From: Cryptomeria japonica
Lineage: Eukaryota; Streptophyta; Pinopsida; Cupressales; Cupressaceae
Direction: 5' to 3'
Length of the DNA: 64,000 bases
Assembly: GCF_030272615.1 (NCBI RefSeq)
Contig: NC_081406.1
Span: 167,073,521-167,137,520, forward strand
The position numbers were made by a program, and so were the translations under genes. Of this stretch, positions 42,938 to 53,566 are shown piece after piece (positions within the stretch are counted from its first letter, which is position 1; each line of letters begins with the position of its first letter). Under the pieces are notes generated by a model that worked only from the letters and a program-made list of their open reading frames with translations, did not search any database and was not told the origin of the DNA.

Positions 42938-44967
42938 GTTGTTTGTACACCAATGCTTTATTTCGGAGATGACCTGATCATGCAGTGGTTCCCATCTGGC
43001 CTTATCTGTGATTAAAGGTGTTAGCTTTGATTTGGCTGTTGCAACTTTTGAATAGAAGTGGGAAGTCCTAAGAACCGTTGTAGTGTCGGTACATCCTTCA
43101 CTTCTACTTTGCTGATAGCAGTTAATATGTGCTTTTGAGCTATCAGCTTACCGCCAGGCTGAACGTGTAGGCCAACATAAATGATTTCTGAAACACCTAT
43201 TTTAAATTTCTTGGGGTGAAGCAAGATACCACATTGTTCACAGATTTCCTTCAACTTATTCAAGTGCCAGATGTGCTGTTTGCCTTCATTAGAAAATATC
43301 AATATATCATCAATATATATCAGTAGCCATTTATCATATGGCCTGAAGATGTTGTCCATGTGATACTGGAATATTGATGGTGCTGTTTTTAAGCCAAAAG
43401 GCAAAACTGTCCACTCATAACATCCCTGTGGAACTGTAAACGCTGTCTTCCACCTATCTTCTTCTGCTAGTTCAATTTGCCAAAATCCCTTCGTTAGATC
43501 AAACTTGGAGAAAACGTTGGCTTGGGCAATTTTGCTGAGCATAAGCTTGGCAAAAGGTATTGTATGTTGATTGCTTAGAAGGTACTGGTTGAGTGGCTTA
43601 TAGTTTACTACCAGTCTCTTCTCAGGAAGGACTTGTCCTAATTCATCATGCTTTTCTACATACATGGCGAAGCATGAGAACGGTGATTGGCTTGGGACAA
43701 TCAATCCTTTTTCTAGAAGCTCATTTATTTCTTTTTTACACATTTCTTGCTCACTAGGAGTCATAGGTATGTAATGAGCCTTTCTCTTTGGTAATACCCA
43801 TGTTTGGCCTGTAGCCTGGTTTACGCCTAAAGGTAGGGTGGCCTTTAGCTGTTTATTCTTTCTTTTCTCTTTCCCTTGCTGTACATTATTGCTCATAACC
43901 CCCCCCCGGGTTAGAAAAGAGTGTTAGTGCCTCATCAAACTTAGGCCTAAACTCAACAGGGTGGCTTGTTAGCCAGGTTTCATTAAGCATTTTTCGGTTT
44001 GCAGGCATGTTTGGCAAGCTAGGATGGTGAACAAAAGTAACTGCAGCTTGAATAGTAAACTTAGCAAAACCGAAAGGGAAATTAATGCCAGAATCCATTA
44101 TTGTGAAAGGAAGCCATTCAGAAGGAAGGGCAATGCCAATAATGGCATCAGTATTTTGCAATGGAAGCTGATAAAATAATAAAGTACTTTCCTAGTATGA
44201 ACCATTCATTTGAGGGATATGGAAAGTACACTGAGCACCTACTTGTGTCTCAGTTGTTTGACCATTACTGAAAGTAATACTGCGCTTTAAGGGGATACAC
44301 CAGGCATCTGCAGGAAAAGCTTCTTTGCGTGCAGCATTTAAATATGCTCCTGTGTCAAATAAAAACTTTAGTGCATAAGGTTTAAAACCTGAAAATTTGA
44401 CAGGCAGCATTATCCATGAATGTTCTCTCATCATGGAGATAGTATGGTCAGTAGGTTGAAGATCAGCAGCCATTCATTGAGCAATTGTAAGCTCAAATTC
44501 TTCCTCATCCTCTGGATTGCATTTGAGGGCTTCTTCTTTTGGATCAGCAACTGGTTGTCTGAATTCATGGAACTTGACCAGTTGTCCTTCAACAAGAATA
44601 TTCTGCACGTATTCTTCTTCTGTATCTAACAGTTGTTTCTCGTGCAGTGCTCCGTTCATGATCTTTGTCAAATATTCTTGGTGCTTTCTTCGCCAGTGTG
44701 TTCTTCTTTCAGAATTTGATAGAGGTACTTGGCAATCCCAGTATGAACTAGGTTGTCCTCTCTGTGGAGTTATCTGAGCAGGTCTTATCCTAAGAGAAGG
44801 ATTGTATCCTGGTATGCTTGAATGCTGCTCAAGTTCAAGATCTAGTTCTTTGTTGGAGGCTGACTGTATCGGAGGAACCCATCCAGAGTTAGACAATTTT
44901 CTCCAGATTCTGTTTCGCTCATTCTGCAGGAAGTGCAGACCTTCAACTAACAAGAGACTAGTAGATA
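42931..44967 (-). pseudogene. Caulimovirid pol remnant, right arm
   Basis: RT frame open from an ATG at 43894-43896 down to 43021, with the YIDD box at 43306-43317. Protease Asp-Thr-Gly at 44348-44356 in the open stretch 44192-44473. The pieces 43886-44161, 44192-44473 and 44474-45055 are separated by stops or frame changes. This arm is better preserved in RT than the left arm. A run of C (43901-43908) matches the run of G in the left arm at the same place. Confidence 0.85.
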
Positions 44968-45335
44968 TTTTTGCCTTTGGCAGGACATGGGAGGAACATT
45001 TGCAGCATCTTGAGGAGGTGCTATTTATCTTGGAGAGAGAGTCATTGTATGCCAAGGAGTCTAAGTGTGAGTTCGGGATGACAAAGCTTTTGTACCTTGG
45101 TCATATTATCAGTGCAAAGGGAGTTCAGATGGATCCTGAAAAGATTAGAGCTATTGTTGATTGGCCCACGCCTACGAACCTTACTCAGCTTAAGGGGTTC
45201 TTTGGCTTATGTGGTTTTTATAGGAGGTTTGTTAAGGGGTTTTCTCAGACAGCTGCTCCCTTGACAGATCTTACTAAGAAGGGGGCCTTCATGTGAACTG
45301 GGGCAGCACAAAGGTGTTTTGAGCATTTCAAGCAG
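44968..45335 (+). pseudogene. Chromovirus reverse transcriptase, C-terminal remnant
   Basis: Resumes just after the expected RT active site: FGRTWEEHLQHLEEVLFILE, then YAKESKCEFGMTKLLYLGHI, VDWPTPTNLTQLKGFFGLCG and FYRRFVKGFSQTAAPLTDL. This is the thumb and connection of Ty3 RT. A TGA at 45294-45296 replaces a Trp codon in the usual F-x-W context. The RT palm with the catalytic Asp pair is missing. Confidence 0.92.
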
Positions 45336-46808
45336 GTGATGTCTTCATGTCGAGTTCTAGCTCTACCAGACTTCACGAAGCCTTTTGAGCTTCATTGTGA
45401 TGCATCGAGTGATGGGATTGGAGCAGTATTGATGCAGGAGAAGCACCCCATCGCTTTTGAGAGTAGGAAGCTCCGAGGTGTGGAGAGGAGCTATTCTATT
45501 TATGATGGTGAGATGTTGGCCATCATGCATGCCTTGGCCAAATTCCGATCCTACTTGGTTGGAGGGAAGTTTGTGATCAAGACGGATCACAACAGCATAA
45601 AGTATTTCATGAGCCAGCGAGACTTGAATGACACGCAGCAGAAGTGGGTCACTAAATTGCAGGCTTATGACTTTGACATTGAGTTTGTCAAAGGGAAGAA
45701 GAATGTAGTAGTTGATGCCTTATCCAAACGACCTCACATTTGTGCTCTTGCAGAGATTACAGGAGATTGGGGGGATAAGATTATAGTAGAGTATGTCGGA
45801 GATACTTGGGCTTTTGATTTGATTTCAGGTACTATACAGGATAATCGCTATGAGGTGATAGATGGATTGATCAGATTTCAGAACAGGGTTTATTTGATTC
45901 CGTCATCACAGTTGAGAGAGGCAATACTGAGGGCATTTCATGATGCGCCTATAGCTAGGCATCCGAGGGTCTTCAAGACCTACAGACAGATCCGAGAGCG
46001 GTTCTCATGGAGAGGGCTCAAGGATAATGTTCAGAGGTATGTCAAGGAGTGTGTAGTTTGTCTGCAGAATAAGGGAGAGCACACGTTTCCTGCAGGTTTA
46101 CTACAACCCTTGCCCATTCCGGATAGGAAATGGGAAAGCATTTCTATGGACTTCATCACTGGTTTACCACGAGTGCAGGGAAGACATTGCATTTATATGG
46201 TGGTAGACAAATTGACGAAGTTTGCTCACTTCTTTGCTATTCCTTCTTCTTACACAGCAGCTCAAGTGGCAGATTTGTTCTTCAGAGAGATTTTTAGGTT
46301 GCATGGGCTACCGAGATTTATTGTTAGTGACAGGGATAGCAAGTTCATGAGCGCCTTTTGGCAGGAGTTGTTCAGGTTGTGCAGTACAGATCTTACACCT
46401 AGTACGAGCTACCATCCTCAGACAGATGGGCAGACGGAGATAGTAAATAAATGGGTGGAAGGTTATTTACGGAACTATGTGACTGCGCAGCAGAGAGCTT
46501 GGGTCAGGGGGTTACACATGGGGGAGTATTGTTACAATACCACATATCACATGACCATCAGGATGACTCCATTTATGGCATTGTATGTGTATGAAGCACC
46601 AAGCTTCATGGATTTGGTTTTGGGGGACAGCAGAGTGCCCAAAGCCAAGGATCTGTTGCAGGATAGTTAGGATATCCTGAGAGCGCTCAAGGAGAATATA
46701 CAGCAGGCTCAAAATCAGCAGAAGTTGTATGCTGACCAACATAGGGTAGAGCGCAGTTTCGAGGTGGGGGACATGGTGTATTTGAGGCTATAGCCATATA
46801 GGCAGTCA
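45336..46808 (+). pseudogene. Chromovirus RNase H and integrase
   Basis: RNase H: FELHCDASSDGIGAVLMQEK (catalytic Asp), GEMLAIMHALAKFRSYL (Glu), IKTDHNSIKYF (Asp), NVVVDALSKRP (final Asp). Integrase: His in ARHPRV and H(FHDAP), Cys-x2-Cys in KECVVCLQNK, then ISMDFITGLP (Asp), FIVSDRDSKFM (Asp) and HPQTDGQTEIVNKW (Glu), so the DDE triad is intact. Stops TAG at 46668-46670 and 46791-46793 lie in the same frame after the core. The catalytic domains could be read, but no start is present because the upstream half of pol is gone. Confidence 0.93.
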
Positions 46809-47222
46809 TTGCTCAAGAGGAGCGGAGCAGAGAAGCTGAAGCCTAGATTTTATGGTCTCTACAGGGTGATTCGCAGAGTGGGCGAAGTCGCCTATGAGCT
46901 TGAGCTTCCAGAGGGCAGTCGGGTACACAATGTATTTCATGTGTCTAGGCTTAAGAAAGCCATTGGTCAGAGTGTAGTACCTTCTGCAGATTTACCCCCT
47001 TTGGATGAGGAGGGGAAGCTCGTGTTAGTACCAGAGGCTATTCTGGACACCAGAGAGAGGAAACTCAGAAACAGGATAGTGAAGGAGTATTTGGTCAGAT
47101 GGAGAAACCTGCCAGAGGAAGATGCTTCATGGGAGAATGAGCAAGTGATACAGCAGGTTGGACTGAGATTGCTTGAGGACAAGCAATTTCAAGGGGGGCG
47201 AACTGTAATGTCCCCACTTTAG
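46809..47222 (+). CDS. Integrase tail with chromodomain, ending inside the 3' LTR
   Basis: LKPRFYGLYRVIRRVGEVAY is the GPY/F-like module (F-Y-G-x-Y-x-V). It is followed by SRVHNVFHVSRLKKAIG, ILDTRERKLRNRIVKEYLVR and LPEEDASWENEQ, the chromodomain with the Trp and Glu-Asp residues of the group II type. The frame runs through the purine tract (QFQGGR) and past 47204 into the LTR, ending VMSPL at the stop 47220-47222. Chromodomains steer integration to particular chromatin in known chromoviruses. In frame with the integrase upstream apart from the stops at 46668 and 46791. Confidence 0.9.
   Translation: MLKRSGAEKLKPRFYGLYRVIRRVGEVAYELELPEGSRVHNVFHVSRLKKAIGQSVVPSADLPPLDEEGKLVLVPEAILDTRERKLRNRIVKEYLVRWRNLPEEDASWENEQVIQQVGLRLLEDKQFQGGRTVMSPL
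47191..47203 (+). promoter_or_regulatory. Polypurine tract
   Basis: AAGGGGGGCGAAC abuts the 3' LTR. It is also coding (Gln-Gly-Gly-Arg). Confidence 0.8.
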
Positions 47223-48394
47223 CAGTTGACCAAGTATATGTGCGTTAGCCTAGCTCTACATGGTCCCGAGGGCTAATGAAGGGTTTAAAGGGATCTTGGA
47301 GTGTTTTGGCCTAGTCATTTCCAGTTTGGGTCAAAACTGAGTTGATTTACTTAGTTTCAGGCATACTTACTATTTTTAGTAAGTCAGCAGGACACAACGG
47401 AGGCTAGTTTTGGTGATTGGATTCGATACTCCTCAGCGAGAGCTTTCCGACGAGCTATCACTCGCGCTATTCGGAGTCCGATTGCTAATATATTTTAATG
47501 CCTGAAGTGTTATTAAAGTAACATTTAATTTAATTGTAAAATATTAAAGTGTTACTTTAATATTTATTTTATGGGGATGTGTGCAAATCAAAGGGGCACC
47601 CAAGGGAGACATAAGTGAATATTTTAATATGTTTCATATTGCACATCTTTTATCCCACATTGCTCAAGTGAGTTGGGTCGACCCTTGGAGAAAGAATAAA
47701 AGGAAGCTTTTGTGGCTTCATTCAGCATGTTGAATATGAGAAGAAATTGATGTGTGAGTTGCAAATCCGTTCTTGGCATTAGAGGACGTCTATCCTCTCT
47801 TGTGACATTCTAGACGTCATTCCCTTGGGGTTTGGCCTTTGGAATCCATTGCTATCAGCTTCATTAACAGGCAAATTGGGTGCCATTCTGAAGGGATGAT
47901 TTTATGAAGATATTGGACTGATTGAAGACTAATTAATACTGTAGCAGCACTGTAGCGCAACACTATTCACGTTACTGTAGCACGGCACTATTCACGCTAC
48001 TGTAGTGCGGCACTATTCACATCACTGTAGCACGACACTATTCATGTTACTGTAGCAGCAAGATGGGAAGTCATTGCTAGAATATTATGTCAAAAATGCT
48101 GGAGTATTTAGTGAGTTGAAAATCTGCTATGTATTTGATTTTATTAATTCTGGAAATAATATCATTTCAGCAGTAGTTCAATTTTCATGTTGCATATTAT
48201 TGTAATTTCCTTCTAGTTCATGTTATGTGATTTCAAATATATGCAAAGACTTAAAAACAAACAAACATTTCATTTCCGAAGCCATAAGAGGTTTAAACAT
48301 TAAACGGAGAAATAAGGAGTTGGATGCAAACTGTTTGACTAAATTCCTATCAACAGTTGGTTTAGTTTTTGGGCATTCTAGGGTGTCCATTACA
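47204..48394 (+). repeat. 3' LTR of chromovirus
   Basis: 1,191 bp. Four copies of the ~25-bp CACTATTCA unit at about 47958-48057. Over most of its length close to the 5' LTR, with scattered substitutions. Confidence 0.92.
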
Positions 48395-49397
48395 GAACCT
48401 TTGCACCTGTTGCTAGATATACCTTAGTCAGAGTAGTCTTAGCCATTGCAGCAACAAAAGGATGGAAAGTACATCAGATGGATGTAAAGACAACATTCCT
48501 GAATGGAAAAATTGAGGAAGAAGTCTACCTAGAGCAACCTGAAGGATTTGAGATACATAATGCAGAGTCTCATGTGTGCAAACTCAAGAAAGCCCTATAT
48601 GGACTTAAACAGGCTCCCAGGGCCTGGTATGAGAGAATTGACAGTTATCTCAGAGGATTAGGCTTCTCAAAAAACGATGCGGACCCAAATCTCTATTTTA
48701 AGCAAAACAAAGGTGATATTTTAATATTGATCTTATATGTTGATGATTTATTAATCACAGGAGAAGATCATCTCATATATCAATGTAAGAAAGACCTTGC
48801 TAAAGAATTTGATATGAAGGACTTGGGTCTTCTTCATTATTTCCTTGGATTGGAAGTCTGGCTGAATTCTGATAGCATTGTACTAAATCAGGGTAAATAT
48901 ACCTTGGACATATTGAAGAGATTTGGGATGTTAAACTGCAGACCTATAACATCTCCTATGGAAACAAACCTTCATAAACTTAAGGAAGTAGCAACAAATT
49001 CACAACCAACAGATCCTACTCTCTACAGGCAGATGATTGGATCCTTGATGTACCTGGTAAATACGAGGCCAGATATCTGTTATGCAGTAAATGCTTTGAG
49101 TCAGTTTATGTGTGAACCAAAGGAGATACACCTGATAGCAGTAAAACACATCATGAGATACCTTCAAGGTACTCTCAATCTTGGTCTTAAGTATGAGAAA
49201 GTTAATTTGGATCTTCATGGATTCACAGATTCAGATTGGGCTGGAAGTGTGACTGACAGAAAAAGCACCTCAAGATGCTGCTTCAGTTTGGGTTCAACTA
49301 TGATATCTTGGATTAGCAGAAAACAATTGTCAGTAGCACAGAGTTCCACTAAGGCCGAATACATCGCAGCTTCCATGGCTGCTCGAGAGGCAGTATG
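48395..49397 (+). pseudogene. copia reverse transcriptase and RNase H, middle part
   Basis: Continues the copia pol from 36612: FAPVARYTLVRVVLAIAATK, HQMDVKTTFLNGKIEEEVYL, LKKALYGLKQAPRAWYERID, LILYVDDLLITGED with the YVDD box at 48736-48747, MKDLGLLHYFLGLEVW, MIGSLMYLVNTRPDICYAV, then RNase H: LHGFTDSDWAGSVTDRKS (catalytic Asp pair), WISRKQLSVAQSSTKAEYIA (Glu) and AAREAV. This stretch of 330 codons has no stop. It is cut at 49397 by the tandem LTR array and resumes at 59086. Confidence 0.95.
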
Positions 49398-50331
49398 TGT
49401 GATGTCCCCACTAGACTCCAATTCAATTAAGGAGAGAAGACCACCGTCCTTGAGGGCAACATGATCCTGTCCAAGCATTAAGTATATTAATCGATTAGTG
49501 GAGAAGATATATTAATCACTGGTTTGTAAGAAGACTAATAAAAGGTCATGACTCACTGATTATAGAGCAATCGACATAAGGATAATGATGCGGTGGATAA
49601 CATTAATAATGAAAGGATGCGACTACAGGGAAGTAGTGCGATGAAGGTAGGCAATCGCCACAATCCACGAGACATGTCTCATCTATGTAGTTCGTCATCT
49701 CAATCACATGGTATAGAAGAACAATCACAATCTCTCATTAGGGGGGGGGGGATATACACCGGCAGATAATATGAAGAAGATTAAAAGAAGTTTGATCAAA
49801 AGCTGATATTTCATAATATCCAAAAAGGAAGAGATTATTATTATTACTGGTTCGGGTCTTCTCAATCAAGCATCCACCTTGGGCTTAACAATCAGGAATG
49901 ACACCATTATCTGTATACTTCAAAGGAATAATCAGACATAGCTATAAATGACAGGGAGAACTCTGACAACCTGAGTTTACAGTTGTATCAGAAACAACAG
50001 AAAGGTTTCTCTGTAATATAGGTCAGCACATAGTCATTGCACAGTTCCCACCGGAGATATTACATGTTAACAGATTAATAAGGGTCATACATTACAAATT
50101 CTGAATAACACATTCATTGTAATCCTTAGACACCAGCTGTATCAAGTTAGAGGCATAAGTATATTCATATAGCAGATTATAACTATCATTCTTATTACAA
50201 GTGGTATCTAGTATCGACTATTTCAGTTTATATGAAGATTTTGGGTTAATTATTTAGAAGGAAGTCATCTAGGATTAAAGTGTAAGCTAATAGTCCCTTA
50301 TTTCTAAGGATTCACAAAAGGGGACATTACA
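49398..50331 (+). repeat. LTR 1 of tandem array
   Basis: 934 bp, TGTGATGTCCCC to GGGGACATTACA. The 11-base G run is at about 49741-49751. Confidence 0.93.
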
Positions 50332-50332
50332 G

Positions 50333-50344
50333 TGGTATCAGAGC
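50333..50344 (+). promoter_or_regulatory. tRNA-Met primer-binding site (unit 1)
   Basis: TGGTATCAGAGC, one base after the LTR. Repeated at 53251-53262 and 56169-56180. Confidence 0.9.
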
Positions 50345-50360
50345 ATAATCCTGCCAGCCT

Positions 50361-50648
50361 GTGAAAGAAATAACATTCCAAAGGTCAACCATAAGGCCTA
50401 ACCAAAAGTTTCAACATCCAAAGAGAAAGATCAACTACCGTCAACCTAGAAAAAGATATCATAATCTCAAGTCTATACTGAAGAAAAGAAACTACTTGTA
50501 TAGAAATCGTACGAAATTATTAGCAAATCGAGAATTCCTACATCGTTTCTGTAATTTTACACAAGGCAACAACAACATCTTCACGACAAGACAACAGCAA
50601 ATAGAAGCATTCTCGCGAAGAGAATTCCTGTCGTATACAATGATCTAG
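50361..50648 (+). CDS. Hypothetical basic open frame, unit 1
   Basis: A 95-codon open stretch beginning 17 bases after the primer site, in the place of gag. It opens with GTG, not ATG, so how it would be translated is unclear. The product would be strongly basic (RPNQKFQHPKRKINYRQPRK) and Gln/Asn-rich at the end. It could be a residual gag N-terminus or nucleic-acid-binding scrap; no domain is recognised. Copies at 53279-53566 and 56197-56484 read the same. Confidence 0.3.
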   Translation: MKEITFQRSTIRPNQKFQHPKRKINYRQPRKRYHNLKSILKKRNYLYRNRTKLLANREFLHRFCNFTQGNNNIFTTRQQQIEAFSRREFLSYTMI

Positions 50649-51539
50649 CGCATTGTATTCTTCCAAAAAAGATGTATGTTGATATAAAAAGGAAGCTTAG
50701 ACACATGAAAACTAAGATAGAACTAAATTGAAGAATAAAGATATAAAATTATGAAGTAATATGTATGAAATAAAAGAAACTGATCTCATATACACCAGCA
50801 GTCTTGTATGAGGAAAAATATATATGACCATGACAGGTTTATAAGAATCTAGTATATACATTCAAGGCAGATTTGCATAAATCATTTAGGGGAGAAACAT
50901 GAGTTATCTTTTATACAAGTACTATATAATAAAGGATCCTTCTAAGGCAAAATTTGTGAAAGAATAGAGTAGCTTTGTGAAGATTCTATGGTTGGAGTCA
51001 CAAATAGTTTTTGAGCAGACATATGAAAGAATTTTGAGTAGACTGGAAGGAAGAAAGAATGCAGGGAAGAAAAAAAAAAAATGAAAGCTCATTTGTGAAG
51101 AGTCTATTGTACTCTAATTTGAAGGTTCAGTTGAGCAACATTAATTAATAACATTGAGCTATAATTTTCAAATATACAATCTAGAGAAATTTATCAAGAT
51201 AAGTTCTATCCTTTGAACTATTCTTTAAATTTTAAGTTGAATAGTATACTGATATGTATTCAGTTAAGATAAAATTATGTTTATTAATATACTACAACTC
51301 TCACTTTAAGTTAAAATTGTTTTCTCAGGACTAAAGGCAAATCCCTAAGGGGACATTGTAAGGAGGTAAACAATATGGTTACAACAACCAAGAAAGAGGG
51401 AAGACAGAATGGAGGTTAAGCTAAGGGCCGCCAAGTACATGCTTGGTGTAGGAACGACTCAATAAAGACCCCACTCCTTTCCGAAGAATAGAAAGAGGAA
51501 AGTTAGAATGTGGAAGGCTAACCTGAGCTATCAAGTAGA

Positions 51540-52120
51540 GCAAGTCTCTTAGGTTTGGTGTAGAAAGGGCTCAAGGAAGCCTAAGGTGGGCAGCTTGACT
51601 CAAGGAAGTCAGCCCCCTAAGTAAGAATAAGGGCTCAAGGAAGCCAAAGATGGACAGCTGGACTCAAGGAAGTCAGCACCCTAAGTAAGAATAAGGGCTC
51701 AAGGAAGCCAAAGATGGGCAGCTGGACTCAAGGAAGTCAGCACCCTAAGTAAGAAAAAAGGCTCAAGGAAGCCAACGATGGGCAGTTTGACTCAAGGAAG
51801 TCAGCACCCTAAGAAGAATAAGAGCTCAAGGAAGCCAAGGATGGGCAGCTTGACTCAAGGAAGTCAGCACCTTAAGTAAGAATAAGGGCTCAAAGAAGCC
51901 AAACGTGGGCAGCTTGGCTCAAGGAAGTCAACACCCTTAGTAAGAAGGATGACTCAAGGAAGTCAGTCCATTTCAGTTAGACAAAGATGGCTCAAGGAAG
52001 TCAGTCTCTCTCAAGATCGGATAGAGATTGCTCAAGGAAGCCAATCTCCCGCATGTGGACAAGATGGCTCAAGGAAGCCAGTCCCTCTAAAGTTGGGCAA
52101 TGGCTCAAGGAAGCTAACCC
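51540..52120 (+). repeat. GGCTCAAGGAAGCC minisatellite, unit 1
   Basis: About eight units of 58-62 bp, each with GGCTCAAGGAAGCCAA, then GATGGGCAGCTTGACTCAAG and GAAGTCAGCACCCTAAGTAA, becoming shorter (about 30-40 bp) after 51950. Open frames in it (51949-52155) reflect the repeat. Confidence 0.9.
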
Positions 52121-52302
52121 CTCTAAGTTGCAATATATGCATAGAAACAAAGTAGTAATTTTCTAACGTTTATCATTACTTTAATTTATATGATTATGTA
52201 TTGGTACTACTAACCTATGTGCAGGTTCATCCAAGAAAAAAAAGAGACAAGGAAGAAATTGTTTGAGGACAAGGAAGAAATTGCTTGAGGACAAGCAAAG
52301 TC

Positions 52303-52315
52303 AAGAGGGGGAGAC
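52303..52315 (+). promoter_or_regulatory. Polypurine tract (unit 1)
   Basis: AAGAGGGGGAGAC ends against the LTR start TGTGATG at 52316. It is preceded by two copies of GAGGACAAG, as in the chromovirus (LLEDKQF). Confidence 0.8.
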
Positions 52316-53249
52316 TGTGATGTCCCCACTAGACTCCAATTCAATTAAGGAGAGAAGACCACCGTCCTTGAGGGCAACATGATCCTGTCCAAGCATTAAG
52401 TATATTAATCGATTAGTGGAGAAGATATATTAATCACTGGTTTGTAAGAAGACTAATAAAAGGTCATGACTCACTGATTATAGAGCAATCGACATAAGGA
52501 TAATGATGCGGTGGATAACATTAATAATGAAAGGATGCGACTACAGGGAAGTAGTGCGATGAAGGTAGGCAATCGCCACAATCCACGAGACATGTCTCAT
52601 CTATGTAGTTCGTCATCTCAATCACATGGTATAGAAGAACAATCACAATCTCTCATTAGGGGGGGGGGGATATACACCGGCAGATAATATGAAGAAGATT
52701 AAAAGAAGTTTGATCAAAAGCTGATATTTCATAATATCCAAAAAGGAAGAGATTATTATTATTACTGGTTCGGGTCTTCTCAATCAAGCATCCACCTTGG
52801 GCTTAACAATCAGGAATGACACCATTATCTGTATACTTCAAAGGAATAATCAGACATAGCTATAAATGACAGGGAGAACTCTGACAACCTGAGTTTACAG
52901 TTGTATCAGAAACAACAGAAAGGTTTCTCTGTAATATAGGTCAGCACATAGTCATTGCACAGTTCCCACCGGAGATATTACATGTTAACAGATTAATAAG
53001 GGTCATACATTACAAATTCTGAATAACACATTCATTGTAATCCTTAGACACCAGCTGTATCAAGTTAGAGGCATAAGTATATTCATATAGCAGATTATAA
53101 CTATCATTCTTATTACAAGTGGTATCTAGTATCGACTATTTCAGTTTATATGAAGATTTTGGGTTAATTATTTAGAAGGAAGTCATCTAGGATTAAAGTG
53201 TAAGCTAATAGTCCCTTATTTCTAAGGATTCACAAAAGGGGACATTACA
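52316..53249 (+). repeat. LTR 2 of tandem array
   Basis: 934 bp, same sequence as LTR 1 as far as I can compare by eye. Confidence 0.93.
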
Positions 53250-53278
53250 GTGGTATCAGAGCATAATCCTGCCAGCCT

Positions 53279-53566
53279 GTGAAAGAAATAACATTCCAAA
53301 GGTCAACCATAAGGCCTAACCAAAAGTTTCAACATCCAAAGAGAAAGATCAACTACCGTCAACCTAGAAAAAGATATCATAATCTCAAGTCTATACTGAA
53401 GAAAAGAAACTACTTGTATAGAAATCGTACGAAATTATTAGCAAATCGAGAATTCCTACATCGTTTCTGTAATTTTACACAAGGCAACAACAACATCTTC
53501 ACGACAAGACAACAGCAAATAGAAGCATTCTCGCGAAGAGAATTCCTGTCGTATACAATGATCTAG
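53279..53566 (+). CDS. Hypothetical basic open frame, unit 2
   Basis: Same 95-codon stretch as at 50361, offset 2,918 bp, starting with GTG. No difference seen. Confidence 0.3.
   Translation: MKEITFQRSTIRPNQKFQHPKRKINYRQPRKRYHNLKSILKKRNYLYRNRTKLLANREFLHRFCNFTQGNNNIFTTRQQQIEAFSRREFLSYTMI

Larger units (their letters stand above)
39053..44967. mobile_element. Endogenous caulimovirid sequence, inverted duplication
   Basis: Two arms of about 2.05 kb (39053-41102 plus, 42931-44967 minus) are inverted copies with small differences, around an 1,828-bp spacer. Each arm encodes an aspartic protease and RT of caulimovirid (plant pararetrovirus) type. The RT blocks resemble those of petuvirus- and florendovirus-like members more than Ty3. 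The outer ends of both arms are the same (TATCTACTAGTCTCTTG). No LTR, target duplication or complete viral genome is present. It replaces the middle of the chromovirus, so gag is on its left and the end of RT on its right. Stops and frameshifts occur in the left arm. Described only; no intact gene is claimed. Confidence 0.85.
36613..48394 (+). mobile_element. Chromodomain Ty3/gypsy element (Tekay-like) with viral replacement
   Basis: LTRs at 36613-37810 and 47204-48394, both TGTAATGTCCCC...GTGTCCATTACA. Bases before and after are AAACC and GAACC, a 5-bp target duplication with one change. Order: LTR, tRNA-Met site, gag, [caulimovirid inverted duplication], end of RT, RNase H, integrase, chromodomain, purine tract, LTR. 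Everything from the gag zinc knuckle to the RT active site is missing. The C-terminal chromodomain places it among chromoviruses; resemblance to Tekay is from memory of the family and not tested. It sits in the RT of the copia element starting at 33134. Confidence 0.92.

Noticed and set aside
44420-44777. Plus-strand open frames in the viral right arm
   Set aside because: They are antisense to the protease and upstream pol region of the minus-strand copy.
51949-52155. 68-codon open frame repeated three times
   Set aside because: It is the translation of the minisatellite; repeated peptides mirror the DNA repeat.
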